From positions 1 to 64,000 of the forward strand of contig JANNKH010000127.1 in NCBI GenBank assembly GCA_031396205.1: DNA of 64,000 nt. Direction: 5' to 3'. Made by a program: the position numbers and the translations under genes. This document shows, piece after piece, positions 50,278-58,918 of the stretch. Below the pieces are notes generated by a model that saw only the letters and a list, made by a program, of their open reading frames with translations, searched no databases and had not been told where the DNA came from. Every line of letters begins with the position of its first letter. Within the stretch, counting starts at the first letter, position 1. Source of the stretch: CAISIP01 sp031396205 (GTDB lineage Bacteria > Pseudomonadota > Gammaproteobacteria > Burkholderiales > Burkholderiaceae_C).

Positions 50278-50913
50278 TCAGGATTTGACCGCAGCCTTGC
50301 GACGCCGCACCGCAGCACCGACCAAGCCCAGGCCCGCCAACAGCAACGCGTAGGTCTCCGGCTCCGGGACCACCGCCACCTGGATCAACTGGCCGCGCAC
50401 CGCGCCGCTTGGAACGGCTAGGGTATGCACATTGACATACGCCAAGCTGCCGGTAAGCATGTCAAGGAAAGACATGGCCGGGTGTCCGGAGTTCACACCG
50501 CTCACCGCAGTTGCAGGAATCGAAGGCGCTGAAACGCCGGATCCGCCGACCAGCAAGGTCGATCCGGAATTGAGAAAAACAAAAGGCGCCGCATCCAGCG
50601 AGATTCGGACTGGTGCGTTCTCCGAGGTCGTTGCCGCGCCGTGGATATGAAAGGCAGACGCCGCCGTGCCGGAAACAGCGCCACCGCTCAGTCCGAACAC
50701 CGACATCGAGAAGTCAAACTTGTCGTCGGTCAGTGACACCGTGCCGAAGTCGTTGTAAGACAGAGTCGCGATACCGGTGGCCGTCGCTGTCGACAGGGTA
50801 CCCACCTCATTGGCACCGTTGAGGCTTGCGTTGAACTGGTAGACAACCGCATTGGCCATCAAGGGCATGGCGAGGGCGGCGGCGGCTATCACACGTGAAA
50901 TCGGCAGGACCAT
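50278..50913 (-). CDS. CHRD domain protein with PEP-CTERM sorting signal
   Basis: This 211-residue secreted protein has a signal peptide (VIAAAALAMPLMANA, cleavage about residue 22). A CHRD-type domain follows (FNASLNGANEV, AFHIHGAATTSENAPVRISL, GAVRGQLIQV). The C-terminus is a PEP-CTERM signal: VPEPETYALLLAGLGLVG followed by AAVRRRK. PEP-CTERM proteins are processed by exosortase and are usually linked to exopolysaccharide. No exosortase gene is in the window. AGGGAG lies 7 nt before the ATG at 50911-50913, and a strong terminator follows. Confidence 0.88.
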   Translation of the reverse strand: MVLPISRVIAAAALAMPLMANAVVYQFNASLNGANEVGTLSTATATGIATLSYNDFGTVSLTDDKFDFSMSVFGLSGGAVSGTAASAFHIHGAATTSENAPVRISLDAAPFVFLNSGSTLLVGGSGVSAPSIPATAVSGVNSGHPAMSFLDMLTGSLAYVNVHTLAVPSGAVRGQLIQVAVVPEPETYALLLAGLGLVGAAVRRRKAAVKS

Positions 50914-51157
50914 ATTGAAACTCCCTAGGTTGTTTGTATCCAGGCAACCCATTGCGCCTGTCATACGTTGTGGACGCTACCACTGTCGGAAAGTTCAATG
51001 AATAGTCCATTCGGACTAACGAGCACCCGGCTTAGGCATCCGGCAAAGCCTGCTTGAGCCAGTTGCGGGCTCCTGCGCGAGCCCCTGGACCGCTTATTGC
51101 GTGCAATTACAAGTTGACTACACTCGAATCTGCTCAGCTCTGGCTACGGGAGGCACC

Positions 51158-51586
51158 ATGAAACCAATCGTCGAACTGCTCAAGAAGCGCGATTCCAGCC
51201 TGTACCAGGTTGCGCCGGACGTGATGGTCTTCGACGGGCTCAGGCTGCTGCAGGACTATGGGGTCGGCGCCATGTTGGTCATGGAGGGCGAAAAACTGGT
51301 GGGCGTGTTGTCCGAACGCGATTACACCCGCAAGGTGGCGTTGCAGGGCAAGAACTCACGCGAAACGCCGATCTCCGACATCATGACCGCCAACGTCATC
51401 ACCGTGGCCCCGAACACCCGGACCCGCGAGTGCATGACGCTGATGAGCCAGCACAAGATCCGCCACCTGCCGGTGGTGGACAACGGCAAGGTGCTGGGCA
51501 TGATCTCGATCCGCGACATCATGGACGACATCATTGCCGACCACGAGCAGACCATCGCACAGTTGCAAACCTATATCACCAGCTAG
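51158..51586 (+). CDS. CBS-domain pair protein
   Basis: This 142-residue protein is made of two CBS motifs: VFDGLRLLQDYGVGAMLVM with GVLSERDYTRKV, and TRECMTLMSQHKIRHLPVV with GMISIRDIMDDI. CBS pairs bind adenine nucleotides and sense energy or redox state. Stand-alone forms of this size are common near metabolic genes but their partners are mostly unknown. GGGAGG lies just before the ATG at 51158. It is convergent with the aldolase gene. Confidence 0.88.
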   Translation: MKPIVELLKKRDSSLYQVAPDVMVFDGLRLLQDYGVGAMLVMEGEKLVGVLSERDYTRKVALQGKNSRETPISDIMTANVITVAPNTRTRECMTLMSQHKIRHLPVVDNGKVLGMISIRDIMDDIIADHEQTIAQLQTYITS

Positions 51587-51660
51587 GCCCGGCAAGCAGC
51601 TCCAAGGGCGAATGCCGCGTAGCGCTGTTTGACCCTGCCGCCGTGCAGCTGGCCGGCCGC

Positions 51661-52398
51661 TCAGCCGACGGAGCGCCATTCTGGCTGGTCGCGGTCAAGC
51701 AGGCGCTTGACGGCGGCGAAATACAGGTCGCTCTGCGCCCGTTCACCGGCGATCTGGGTAGAAATTGCCTGACAGGCGGCCTCGTCAATCACCCGCAACG
51801 GGCTTCCAGCGGCAACCTGGGTTGCTAGGCACTGGTGCATGCAGGCCCGCTCCAGGTAGTACAGGTCATCGAATGCCCAGGCCATCGTGGCACCGGCGAC
51901 AGTCACGCCGTGGCTGGCCATGAACATGATTTCCTTGCCCGCCATGGCGTGACCGATCCGTTCGCCCTCGGCGGCATCGAGCGCAACGCCGCCATATACG
52001 TCATCGTACCCGACCCGACCCCAGAAACGCAGCGCATTCTGGTGGCTCCAGGCCAGCCTGCCGCCCTGCACGAGAGTCAGCGCAGTCGCATACGGCATAT
52101 GGGTATGCAACACCGCCTTGGCATGCACATTGAGCCGGTGAATCCACGAATGGATGAAAAACGCCGTGGGCTCGATCGCATGACTACCCTCGATCACCGA
52201 GCCCCGGCCATTGATCAGCAACATGTCTGCCACACAGACTTCCTCCCAGTGCAGGCCCTGTGGATTGATCAGGTAGCGGTCGGGCGCCACTTCGAGCGAG
52301 AAATGGTTACACACGCCCTCATTCAGGCCGAGCCTGGCGGCCCAGCGCAACGCGGCGGTGAGGTCTTCCTTTTCGGTCTGGTAATTCAGCATGGTCAT
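51661..52398 (-). CDS. Class II aldolase/adducin family protein
   Basis: This 245-residue protein has the zinc-binding region of class II aldolases: NEGVCNHFSLEV, LHTHMPYATAL (two His ligands) and FMASHGVTVAGATMAWAFDDLYYLERA. Family members are L-fuculose-1-phosphate aldolase-like or decarboxylases of sugar acids, and some act in catabolic pathways. The substrate is not readable. The ATG at 52396-52398 is chosen; a second ATG at 52392 is possible, and neither has a strong ribosome-binding site. It is divergent from the exonuclease gene. Confidence 0.85.
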   Translation of the reverse strand: MTMLNYQTEKEDLTAALRWAARLGLNEGVCNHFSLEVAPDRYLINPQGLHWEEVCVADMLLINGRGSVIEGSHAIEPTAFFIHSWIHRLNVHAKAVLHTHMPYATALTLVQGGRLAWSHQNALRFWGRVGYDDVYGGVALDAAEGERIGHAMAGKEIMFMASHGVTVAGATMAWAFDDLYYLERACMHQCLATQVAAGSPLRVIDEAACQAISTQIAGERAQSDLYFAAVKRLLDRDQPEWRSVG

Positions 52399-52601
52399 GG
52401 CTTGGTGCGTTGCGCAGATCGCGTGGGCGACATTGCGTCGATGGTAGTACCTGGGGATGCGGATTAACCAATAGGGGTCAACCGGCAGCAGGTAGAAGTA
52501 AGTTTGCGGACCCGAAACAGTTGACCGGATGCAAACGCCCAGCGCCCGCATCGGCCACTGAATGGCGATCCAACTCGGAACTGGTATTGCACAATCAAGC
52601 C

Positions 52602-54038
52602 ATGCTGCCCAGCTACCTGATGCTCGACCTGGAAACCACCGGTGGCAACCCGGTGGCCGACCGCATCATCGAGATCGCGGCAGTGCGGGTGGAGGAGGGG
52701 CGCGAGGTGGCGCGCTGGAGCACCCTGGTCAATCCGGGGCGATGGGTTTCGCCCTTCATCACAAGCCTGACCGGCATCGATAACGCCATGGTTGCCGATG
52801 CGCCGCGCTTTGAGGAGGTCGGGCCCCGGCTGCTGGAACTGCTGGGCGATACCGTGCTGGTGGCCCACAACGTGCGCTTTGATCACGGCTTCCTGAAGAA
52901 CGCGTTTCAGCGCATGCAGGTCGACCTGCGGGTCCGCCAGCTGTGCACCGTACGCCTGTCGCGCAAACTGTACCCACAGCACAAGGGCCATGGACTCGAC
53001 GCGATCCTGCGCCGCCACGGCTTGCAAAGCGTGGCACGGCACCGGGCCATGGGCGACGTGGATGCAGTGCTGGACTGGCTGGCACTGGCCCATGGCGAAC
53101 TGGGCATCGAGACCATTCGCCTTGTTGCGCGGGAACTGGTCAGCGGCGTGGCCAGCGTGCCGCCGTACCTGGAGACGGCGATGCAGGCTATTCCCGACGC
53201 ACCTGGTGTGTACCTGATGTTTGGTGAATCGCGCCAGCCGTTGTATGTCGGCAAGAGCGTGCATCTGCGCGCACGGGTGTTGTCCCATTTCCAGTCCGAC
53301 CACACCACCGGGCGCGACATGCAGTTGGCGCAGCAGACCCGCCGGGTCGAGTTCCGGCGCACCGCGGGTGAACTGGGCGCGCGGTTGCTCGAGTCGCGCC
53401 TGGTCAAGGAGCTGCAGCCGGTATTCAATCGCAAGTTACGTGGTACCGGCACCCTGTGCTTCTGGCGCGTGGCGGACGATGCCGATGCGCGGCCCCTGGT
53501 GCAACTGCTGGAGGCGGACGATCTGCCGGCGGGTTTGCCCGATCGGGTCTACGGCGTGTTCAAGTCCGCCAGGCTGGCCAGGCTGGCCTTGCTCGCTTTG
53601 GCCGATACCCAGCAACTGTGCGCGCGGCTGCTGGGCCTGGAGCCGGGTACCGGACGCTGTTTTGCGCAGCAGCTCAGTCGCTGCGCCGGCGCATGCTGTG
53701 GCCTGGAGGATCCGCGCAAACACCTGCTGCGGGTTCAGCTCGCACTCGGCGCACACCGGCTGCAGGACTGGCCCTTTTCCGGCCGGATTGGCCTGTGCGA
53801 GCACGATGCCCGCACCGGCCGCACCGATATCCATCTGTTCGACCGCTGGTGCCATTTGGCGACCGTGCATGATGAATCGCAGCTGCACGATGCGCTGGAC
53901 GACAGGCGCATGCTGGCATTTGACGTCGATACCTACCAGCTGTTGCGCAAGCGTTTGCTGACCGGCAATGGCCGGCCGGACAACAGTCTTATCCGCATCG
54001 ACAAGCCGAATGCAGCGTCCCGATCGGTCAGCGCCTGA
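52602..54038 (+). CDS. DnaQ-type 3'-5' exonuclease fused to a GIY-YIG (UvrC/Cho-like) nuclease domain
   Basis: The 478-residue protein starts with a DEDDh exonuclease like the Pol III epsilon subunit: Exo I LMLDLETTGG, Exo II VAHNVRFDHGFL and Exo III SVARHRAMGDVDAV. From about residue 200 a GIY-YIG domain follows (DAPGVYLMFGESRQPLYVGKS, then LLESRLVKELQPVFNRKLR), similar to the N-terminal nuclease of UvrC or Cho. The last 150 residues have a Cys-rich patch (CAGACCGLEDP). Such fusions occur in actinobacteria and Betaproteobacteria and probably act in repair. I start at the ATG at 52602. Confidence 0.88.
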   Translation: MLPSYLMLDLETTGGNPVADRIIEIAAVRVEEGREVARWSTLVNPGRWVSPFITSLTGIDNAMVADAPRFEEVGPRLLELLGDTVLVAHNVRFDHGFLKNAFQRMQVDLRVRQLCTVRLSRKLYPQHKGHGLDAILRRHGLQSVARHRAMGDVDAVLDWLALAHGELGIETIRLVARELVSGVASVPPYLETAMQAIPDAPGVYLMFGESRQPLYVGKSVHLRARVLSHFQSDHTTGRDMQLAQQTRRVEFRRTAGELGARLLESRLVKELQPVFNRKLRGTGTLCFWRVADDADARPLVQLLEADDLPAGLPDRVYGVFKSARLARLALLALADTQQLCARLLGLEPGTGRCFAQQLSRCAGACCGLEDPRKHLLRVQLALGAHRLQDWPFSGRIGLCEHDARTGRTDIHLFDRWCHLATVHDESQLHDALDDRRMLAFDVDTYQLLRKRLLTGNGRPDNSLIRIDKPNAASRSVSA

Positions 54039-54078
54039 AGCGCAACGCGAGCGTCAGGGCGGTTGGATCAGCCACCCG

Positions 54079-55356
54079 TCAGTGCCTGGCGAGCGGGAAC
54101 CGCCGCAACATGCAAGCGAACACGATAGATCCCAGCACCAGCGCCCCCGCCGCCAGTATCAGAGCCTGGGTGAATCCGGCGTCCGCTGACGCCGCGCGCG
54201 CCAGAAAAGCAGCTGTCACTGGCGGGCCGACGACCTGTCCAAGGCCATAAACCGCAGTCAATAGCCCCATCAGGCTGGCCGGTTGCGCGGGAGACAGGCG
54301 GCGCGCCTCCTGCATCGCGAAATAGGTGATTGCGGTCATTGGCAGGCCGAGCAACAGACTGCCGAGCGCCAAGCCGGCGCTGGTGGGCCAGAGCAGGCCC
54401 AGCGCAACGCCACATGCCTGCAGCAGATAACACACCAGCAAGCGCAGTCGCAGATCCATGGCCGAACGCAGGCGCGATGCCAGCAGCGCGCCCAACATGA
54501 TGCCCAGGCCGAAGATGGGCCAGAACAGATCGAGCCAAAATGAATCCGGAATCGCCTGGCGCGCGATGACCGGCAAAAAGGTCGCGCTGACGATATAGCC
54601 AAGGCCTGCCAATCCGTACGCCAGTGCCAGCAACGCGAGCTCGGTGCGGCCATGGCGCGTGGCGCCACCACGGGACGTCGTCGGGGCAACGCTTGTCACC
54701 GCTGACGCCGGCAATGCACTGCGACACAGCACGGGCCAGACCAGCGCGGTCAGGCCAGCAGCCAAAACGCCGAACACCAGCCAGCCGATGGCGGCAGGCT
54801 GATGCGCCGCCACCATGCCGCTGGCGACCAGGCCGCTGACGACAATCCCTGCGCCCGGGCCGACGTAGATCAGGGCACCCATTTCCGGCACCTTCAGTTG
54901 CGCCATTCGATTCAGGCACCAGCCGGAGATATAGACGAACACAAGGGCGCTCGCAACGCCTGCCGCGAAGCGCAACAGAGGCCAGATGGCGGGCCAGTCA
55001 GGTGCCATGGCGGCGGTGACGATCGCGGTTGCCACCAGCCCGAAGCGCACGATCGAGGGGCCGCTGACCGCGGCTTCGCGTCCCAGCCGCCGCCACAACC
55101 ACGGCTGAAAGGTACACACCAACGCACCGAGCAAGTAGCCCAGGTAATTGGCGCTCGCCAGCCAGCTGGATGTGGCCAGGTCGACAACCCCATCCTGCAG
55201 CATCATTGGCAACAGTGGCGTAAACGCAAAGCGACCGATGCCCATCGCCACTGCCATCGCCACGATGCCCACCAACGCGACCTGCCAGGGAGGTATGTCG
55301 GTATCGGGCCGTGTTGCCGTCACATCAGTGACCGGTGGCGTCGACGGGGTCGGCAT
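54079..55356 (-). CDS. MFS transporter, YbfB/YjiJ family
   Basis: This roughly 425-residue membrane protein has about 12 helices. The opening AMGIGRFAFTPLLPMMLQDG and SSWLASANYLGYLLGALV are the YbfB/YjiJ signature. The start at 55354-55356 lies inside the end of the M81 gene (32-bp overlap); a GTG at 55321-55323 just after that stop is an alternative. Together with the M81 and RraA-like genes it probably forms a catabolic operon in which it would import or export the substrate. The substrate is unknown. Confidence 0.85.
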   Translation of the reverse strand: MPTPSTPPVTDVTATRPDTDIPPWQVALVGIVAMAVAMGIGRFAFTPLLPMMLQDGVVDLATSSWLASANYLGYLLGALVCTFQPWLWRRLGREAAVSGPSIVRFGLVATAIVTAAMAPDWPAIWPLLRFAAGVASALVFVYISGWCLNRMAQLKVPEMGALIYVGPGAGIVVSGLVASGMVAAHQPAAIGWLVFGVLAAGLTALVWPVLCRSALPASAVTSVAPTTSRGGATRHGRTELALLALAYGLAGLGYIVSATFLPVIARQAIPDSFWLDLFWPIFGLGIMLGALLASRLRSAMDLRLRLLVCYLLQACGVALGLLWPTSAGLALGSLLLGLPMTAITYFAMQEARRLSPAQPASLMGLLTAVYGLGQVVGPPVTAAFLARAASADAGFTQALILAAGALVLGSIVFACMLRRFPLARH

Positions 55357-56872
55357 TGGCGGCGCGCCAGGCATGCAGGTCGATATCCTGGTCCAGCGGG
55401 AACAGCGGACGCGGAACCTTGTGGTAGGGATTGCTGGCATAGTGCGGCGAACACAGGGCGCCGCTGTCGCACACGATGACCTTGGACGCAATTGGCTCGA
55501 AAGCAGCGCGAAAATGCTGCATCGATTTGATGCCGACGACCTTCCTAGTGGCCGGGTCGATGCCGAACGTCCGAAACTGAGCCAGATCGAGCATCTGCGC
55601 CGCCAGCGTGGTCACCAGGATATCGATTCCGCCCACGCGCAGCACTACGGTCGGGCCCCAGGTCTTGTCCAATCCGCCGGTCATGGGGCCGTCAGCAAAG
55701 TACCGTCCGTCGCTACGCAGCAGCAATGTGGCCTGAACGTCCAGCGGACCACCACCCAGCCGGTCATCGGTCTTGCCGCCGAGCCGCACCGACACTGTCT
55801 CCCCGATCGCGGCCCGCTGCAACTGTTGCACCGTCTCTGGGTCGACGATCGGGCCGAAGCAGGCGTCGGTGACGCCGACCTTGAGCAATGCAGCCAACAG
55901 CTTCGTTGCATCGCCGTATCCACCGCCACCGGGGTTGTCCGAATAGTCGGCCACGACGATCGGACGCTGGCTGTGGTCGTGGTCCCGGCAGATCTGCGCT
56001 GCCTCGTCCACATCCAGGAAGTGGTTGATCAGGTCATGGCGCCGGAGCCAGATGTCGTCCGCCAATTCCGCTGCGAAACGCCGATGCGGCTCCCGGTAGC
56101 CCTGGGCCACGACGATCACGCTGGGGCCGATCTCGGCGATGTCGGCGCGGGCGAATCCGGCATTGATGCTGACCGCGAAAACATCGGCTTGCTGTTCGTA
56201 TGCGCGGGCCCGCTGCAGGCGCTCGCGCATCGGGCCGACATCGGTGCGTCCGCCATTGACCTCGTCCAGCATGGGCAGGTGCGCGCGCAGCACCACCGGC
56301 CGGATCTCGCCGGCCATGGTCCGGTGCAGGATGTCGCCTGCCTGGGCGCCGGTGCGGCGCATGTCGACATGGGGATAGGTCTGGTAGGAGACCATGATAT
56401 TGGCGTGCCGGCACATCGCCTGGGTCACGTTGGCATGCAGGTCCAGTGTCACGGCAATCGGCAGGTCCGGCCCAACGACCGCGCGCAGACGCGCCAGCAA
56501 TTCTCCCTCGCCGTCGTCGCAAAAGTCGGTCACCATGGCGCCATGCAGGCCGAGCGCAATACCGTGGAGTTGCGCGCGTTGCTGGCGGGCCGCGGCGACG
56601 ATGGGATCGGTCAATCGATCGAATGCGTCGCGGGTAACCCGGCCGGCCGGTTGCGCGATGGCGCTGAGCACGTGCACCAGTTCCCAGCCGTGCAGGCGCG
56701 CAGCGTCACAAAATCCAGCCAACTCGGTGTTGGAGTCACCACGTGCGGCAATCGCCGCCGGGCCGTCGAGGAAAAGATCCTGCGCCTGGAAGCTGGCAAA
56801 GGCCGTGGGAATCTTGCTGAAAGTGTTCGTCTCGTGGGCGAACTCGGCGCTCAACACGCGAAATCGGGCCAT
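55325..56872 (-). CDS. M81 family metallopeptidase, MlrC-like
   Basis: This 515-residue protein of the microcystinase C (MlrC) family has FAHETNTFSKIPT at the N-terminus, LGLHGAMVTDFCDDGEGELL, VTLDLHANVT (metal ligands) and SYQTYPHVDMRRTG. Later comes ADYSDNPGGGGYGD. MlrC from sphingomonads cleaves linear microcystin products, but most members occur in bacteria with no microcystin pathway and have unknown amide substrates. It lies 73 bp after the RraA-like gene and overlaps the MFS gene. Confidence 0.88.
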   Translation of the reverse strand: MARFRVLSAEFAHETNTFSKIPTAFASFQAQDLFLDGPAAIAARGDSNTELAGFCDAARLHGWELVHVLSAIAQPAGRVTRDAFDRLTDPIVAAARQQRAQLHGIALGLHGAMVTDFCDDGEGELLARLRAVVGPDLPIAVTLDLHANVTQAMCRHANIMVSYQTYPHVDMRRTGAQAGDILHRTMAGEIRPVVLRAHLPMLDEVNGGRTDVGPMRERLQRARAYEQQADVFAVSINAGFARADIAEIGPSVIVVAQGYREPHRRFAAELADDIWLRRHDLINHFLDVDEAAQICRDHDHSQRPIVVADYSDNPGGGGYGDATKLLAALLKVGVTDACFGPIVDPETVQQLQRAAIGETVSVRLGGKTDDRLGGGPLDVQATLLLRSDGRYFADGPMTGGLDKTWGPTVVLRVGGIDILVTTLAAQMLDLAQFRTFGIDPATRKVVGIKSMQHFRAAFEPIASKVIVCDSGALCSPHYASNPYHKVPRPLFPLDQDIDLHAWRAANADPVDATGH

Positions 56873-56945
56873 GGTGGGTCAGTAAAGAATTAACAGAGTG
56901 CGACAGTCACGCCGCGCCGCACGAGGGCGCACCGGCACAGGGTGC

Positions 56946-57632
56946 CTACATGACACCGAAGGTATTGAACGCCTCGACCGTTCCCATGCCGCCACGGATT
57001 GCATCGCGCACCTTGTTCTCGGTGCTGGCTTTGTCCAGCGCCTTGCGAATCGACTCCTCTTCGGCGGCACGCGGAATCACCAGCACGCCGTCCAGATCGC
57101 CGAACACGATGTCGCCCGGCTGGACCCGCACGCCGTTGATCTCGACCGCAATCCGGTAGTCCACCACCTTGCCGCGCGCACCCTGGTCCTGCGCGTAACC
57201 ACCGTACGAGAAAACCGGAAATCCAGCCGCCAGGACTTCAGGCGTGTCACGCGAATATCCATCGAGCACCGCACCAGCCGCCTTCAGGTGTTGGGCCCGG
57301 GTCGTCATCAGTCCGCCCCAGAGCGCGAACTGCGGTGCGCAGCCGGTAGCCACATAGACTTCATGCGGTTTCAGGTCATCCAGCGCCTCGAACAGCAGGC
57401 CGAACGGTTTGCGACTCAGCGGCAACCGGCCGTCGGGCTCGCTGGCGGCAAAGCAATTGGTCTCCAGTACCGGCATCGCGCGACCGCACACCACCATGTC
57501 GCTGCGCAGAGCCCGGATGCCCGGGCTCAGAAACTGGTGCAACAGGCCCATGGTGTCCAGGATGTCGCCGACCACGGCCGGAAACAGGCGCGAGCGCATC
57601 AGCGCGAACAACTCGTCATCGCTTTTCCACAT
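56946..57632 (-). CDS. RraA-family protein (HMG/CHA aldolase-like)
   Basis: This 228-residue protein of the RraA/oxaloacetate decarboxylase/4-hydroxy-4-methyl-2-oxoglutarate aldolase fold has the substrate/metal motif AGAVLDGYSRD, preceded by LWGGLMTTRAQHLKAAG, and the GDLDGVLVIPR motif. The Arg-Asp pair in SRD is the one used by the aldolases, so an enzymatic rather than RNase-E-inhibitor role is likely. GGAG lies 6 nt before the ATG at 57630-57632. It is the first gene of the RraA-MlrC-MFS set. Confidence 0.85.
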   Translation of the reverse strand: MWKSDDELFALMRSRLFPAVVGDILDTMGLLHQFLSPGIRALRSDMVVCGRAMPVLETNCFAASEPDGRLPLSRKPFGLLFEALDDLKPHEVYVATGCAPQFALWGGLMTTRAQHLKAAGAVLDGYSRDTPEVLAAGFPVFSYGGYAQDQGARGKVVDYRIAVEINGVRVQPGDIVFGDLDGVLVIPRAAEEESIRKALDKASTENKVRDAIRGGMGTVEAFNTFGVM

Positions 57633-57895
57633 AAGAGCTCCGGTTCGGTGGCAATCGGCCATTCTAGAAGTACGCCCCCGTGCAGCTGCCCGAGCTTCGC
57701 CAACCCGACAAGGCCACACGGCAAATCAGGGTTTGCGGACGCAGTCCAACGCGATTCGATCCGCAAGTGCGGCTGGCACAGAACGCCCGAGCCTGGCTCC
57801 GAGCCCAAGCCTGGTCGGGTTGTGTAGTGAAGCGAGACCAGCACGCCCTCGCGTGCAATAGGATCGGCTGCGCGCGGGCAGGGATAATTGGCCCC

Positions 57896-58918
57896 ATGCA
57901 CCCCAGTCCTCCTGTTCCCCCCCGTCCCTGGAGGACCTCGGTCGCCCCGATGATGGAATGGACCGACAGGCATTGCCGCTATTTCCACCGCCTCTTGTCG
58001 CGCAAAGCGCTGCTTTACACCGAAATGGTGACCACGGGCGCGTTGATCCATGGCGACGTCGCACGCCATTTGCGTTTGAACGATGAAGAGCATCCAGTGG
58101 CGCTGCAACTCGGTGGCAGCGAACCGGCCGATCTGGCGCGCTGTGCGAAGCTGGGCGAAGACTGGGGTTACGACGAGATCAACCTGAACTGCGGCTGCCC
58201 GTCTGAGCGGGTGCAGCGAGGCGCTTTCGGCGCCTGTTTGATGGCCGAGCCGCAGCTGGTTGCCGACTGCGTCAAGGCCATGCTTGACGCGGTGTCGGTT
58301 CCGGTGACCGTCAAGCACCGCATCGGCATCGACAAGTCCGAGGACTACGGATTCGTGCGCGATTTTGTCGGGCGGGTGGGTGATGCCGGTTGCCGGGTGT
58401 TCATCGTGCATGCGCGCAATGCCTGGCTCAAGGGCTTGTCGCCCAAGGCGAATCGGGAGGTGCCGCCCTTGCGCTACGAGACCGTCTACCGGCTCAAGGC
58501 AGACTTCCCACAGCTGACACTGGTGGTCAACGGTGGCATCCAGTCGCTCGAAGCCATGGACCAGCAGCTGCAACAGGTCGATGGGGTCATGCTCGGGCGC
58601 GAGGTGTACCACAAGCCATGGATGCTGACTGAATGGGACGCATGGTTCCACGGCGCGTCGGCCAATCCGTCCAGCCGTGAGTCAATCGAGCAACAAATGG
58701 TCGCCTACATGGCGCGCGAGGCCCAGGCCCACGACACGCCCTGGAGTGCCATCGCGCGCCACATGCTGGGTCTGCGCCATGGCCTGCCGGGAGCCCGGCG
58801 CTGGCGCCAGGTCTGGAGCGACCACACCCTGCGCGACTGGTCGCCCCAGGCTGTGATGCGACGCGCGCACCAGCAAAGCGATGCCTTCGCCGTGGCGGCA
58901 GAGGCCACCGATGCTTGA
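57896..58918 (+). CDS. dusA: tRNA-dihydrouridine synthase DusA
   Basis: This 340-residue flavin enzyme reduces uridines in the tRNA D-loop (U20/U20a for DusA). Motifs are SVAPMMEWTDRHCRYFHRLL, ALQLGGSEPADLA, the catalytic Cys in EINLNCGCPS, KHRIGIDKSEDYGF, and GVMLGREVYHKPWML. The KHRIGID and HARNAWLKGLSPK segments mark DusA rather than DusB or DusC. The ATG at 57896 is chosen by homology. The stop overlaps the downstream EamA start (ATGCTTGA). The 263-bp gap upstream, divergent to the RraA gene, holds no gene I recognise. Confidence 0.93.
   Translation: MHPSPPVPPRPWRTSVAPMMEWTDRHCRYFHRLLSRKALLYTEMVTTGALIHGDVARHLRLNDEEHPVALQLGGSEPADLARCAKLGEDWGYDEINLNCGCPSERVQRGAFGACLMAEPQLVADCVKAMLDAVSVPVTVKHRIGIDKSEDYGFVRDFVGRVGDAGCRVFIVHARNAWLKGLSPKANREVPPLRYETVYRLKADFPQLTLVVNGGIQSLEAMDQQLQQVDGVMLGREVYHKPWMLTEWDAWFHGASANPSSRESIEQQMVAYMAREAQAHDTPWSAIARHMLGLRHGLPGARRWRQVWSDHTLRDWSPQAVMRRAHQQSDAFAVAAEATDA

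Noticed and set aside
55148..56893. A 581-codon open frame on the plus strand
   Set aside because: Antisense to the MlrC-like gene, with His/Arg/Gly-rich composition typical of shadow frames and no motif.
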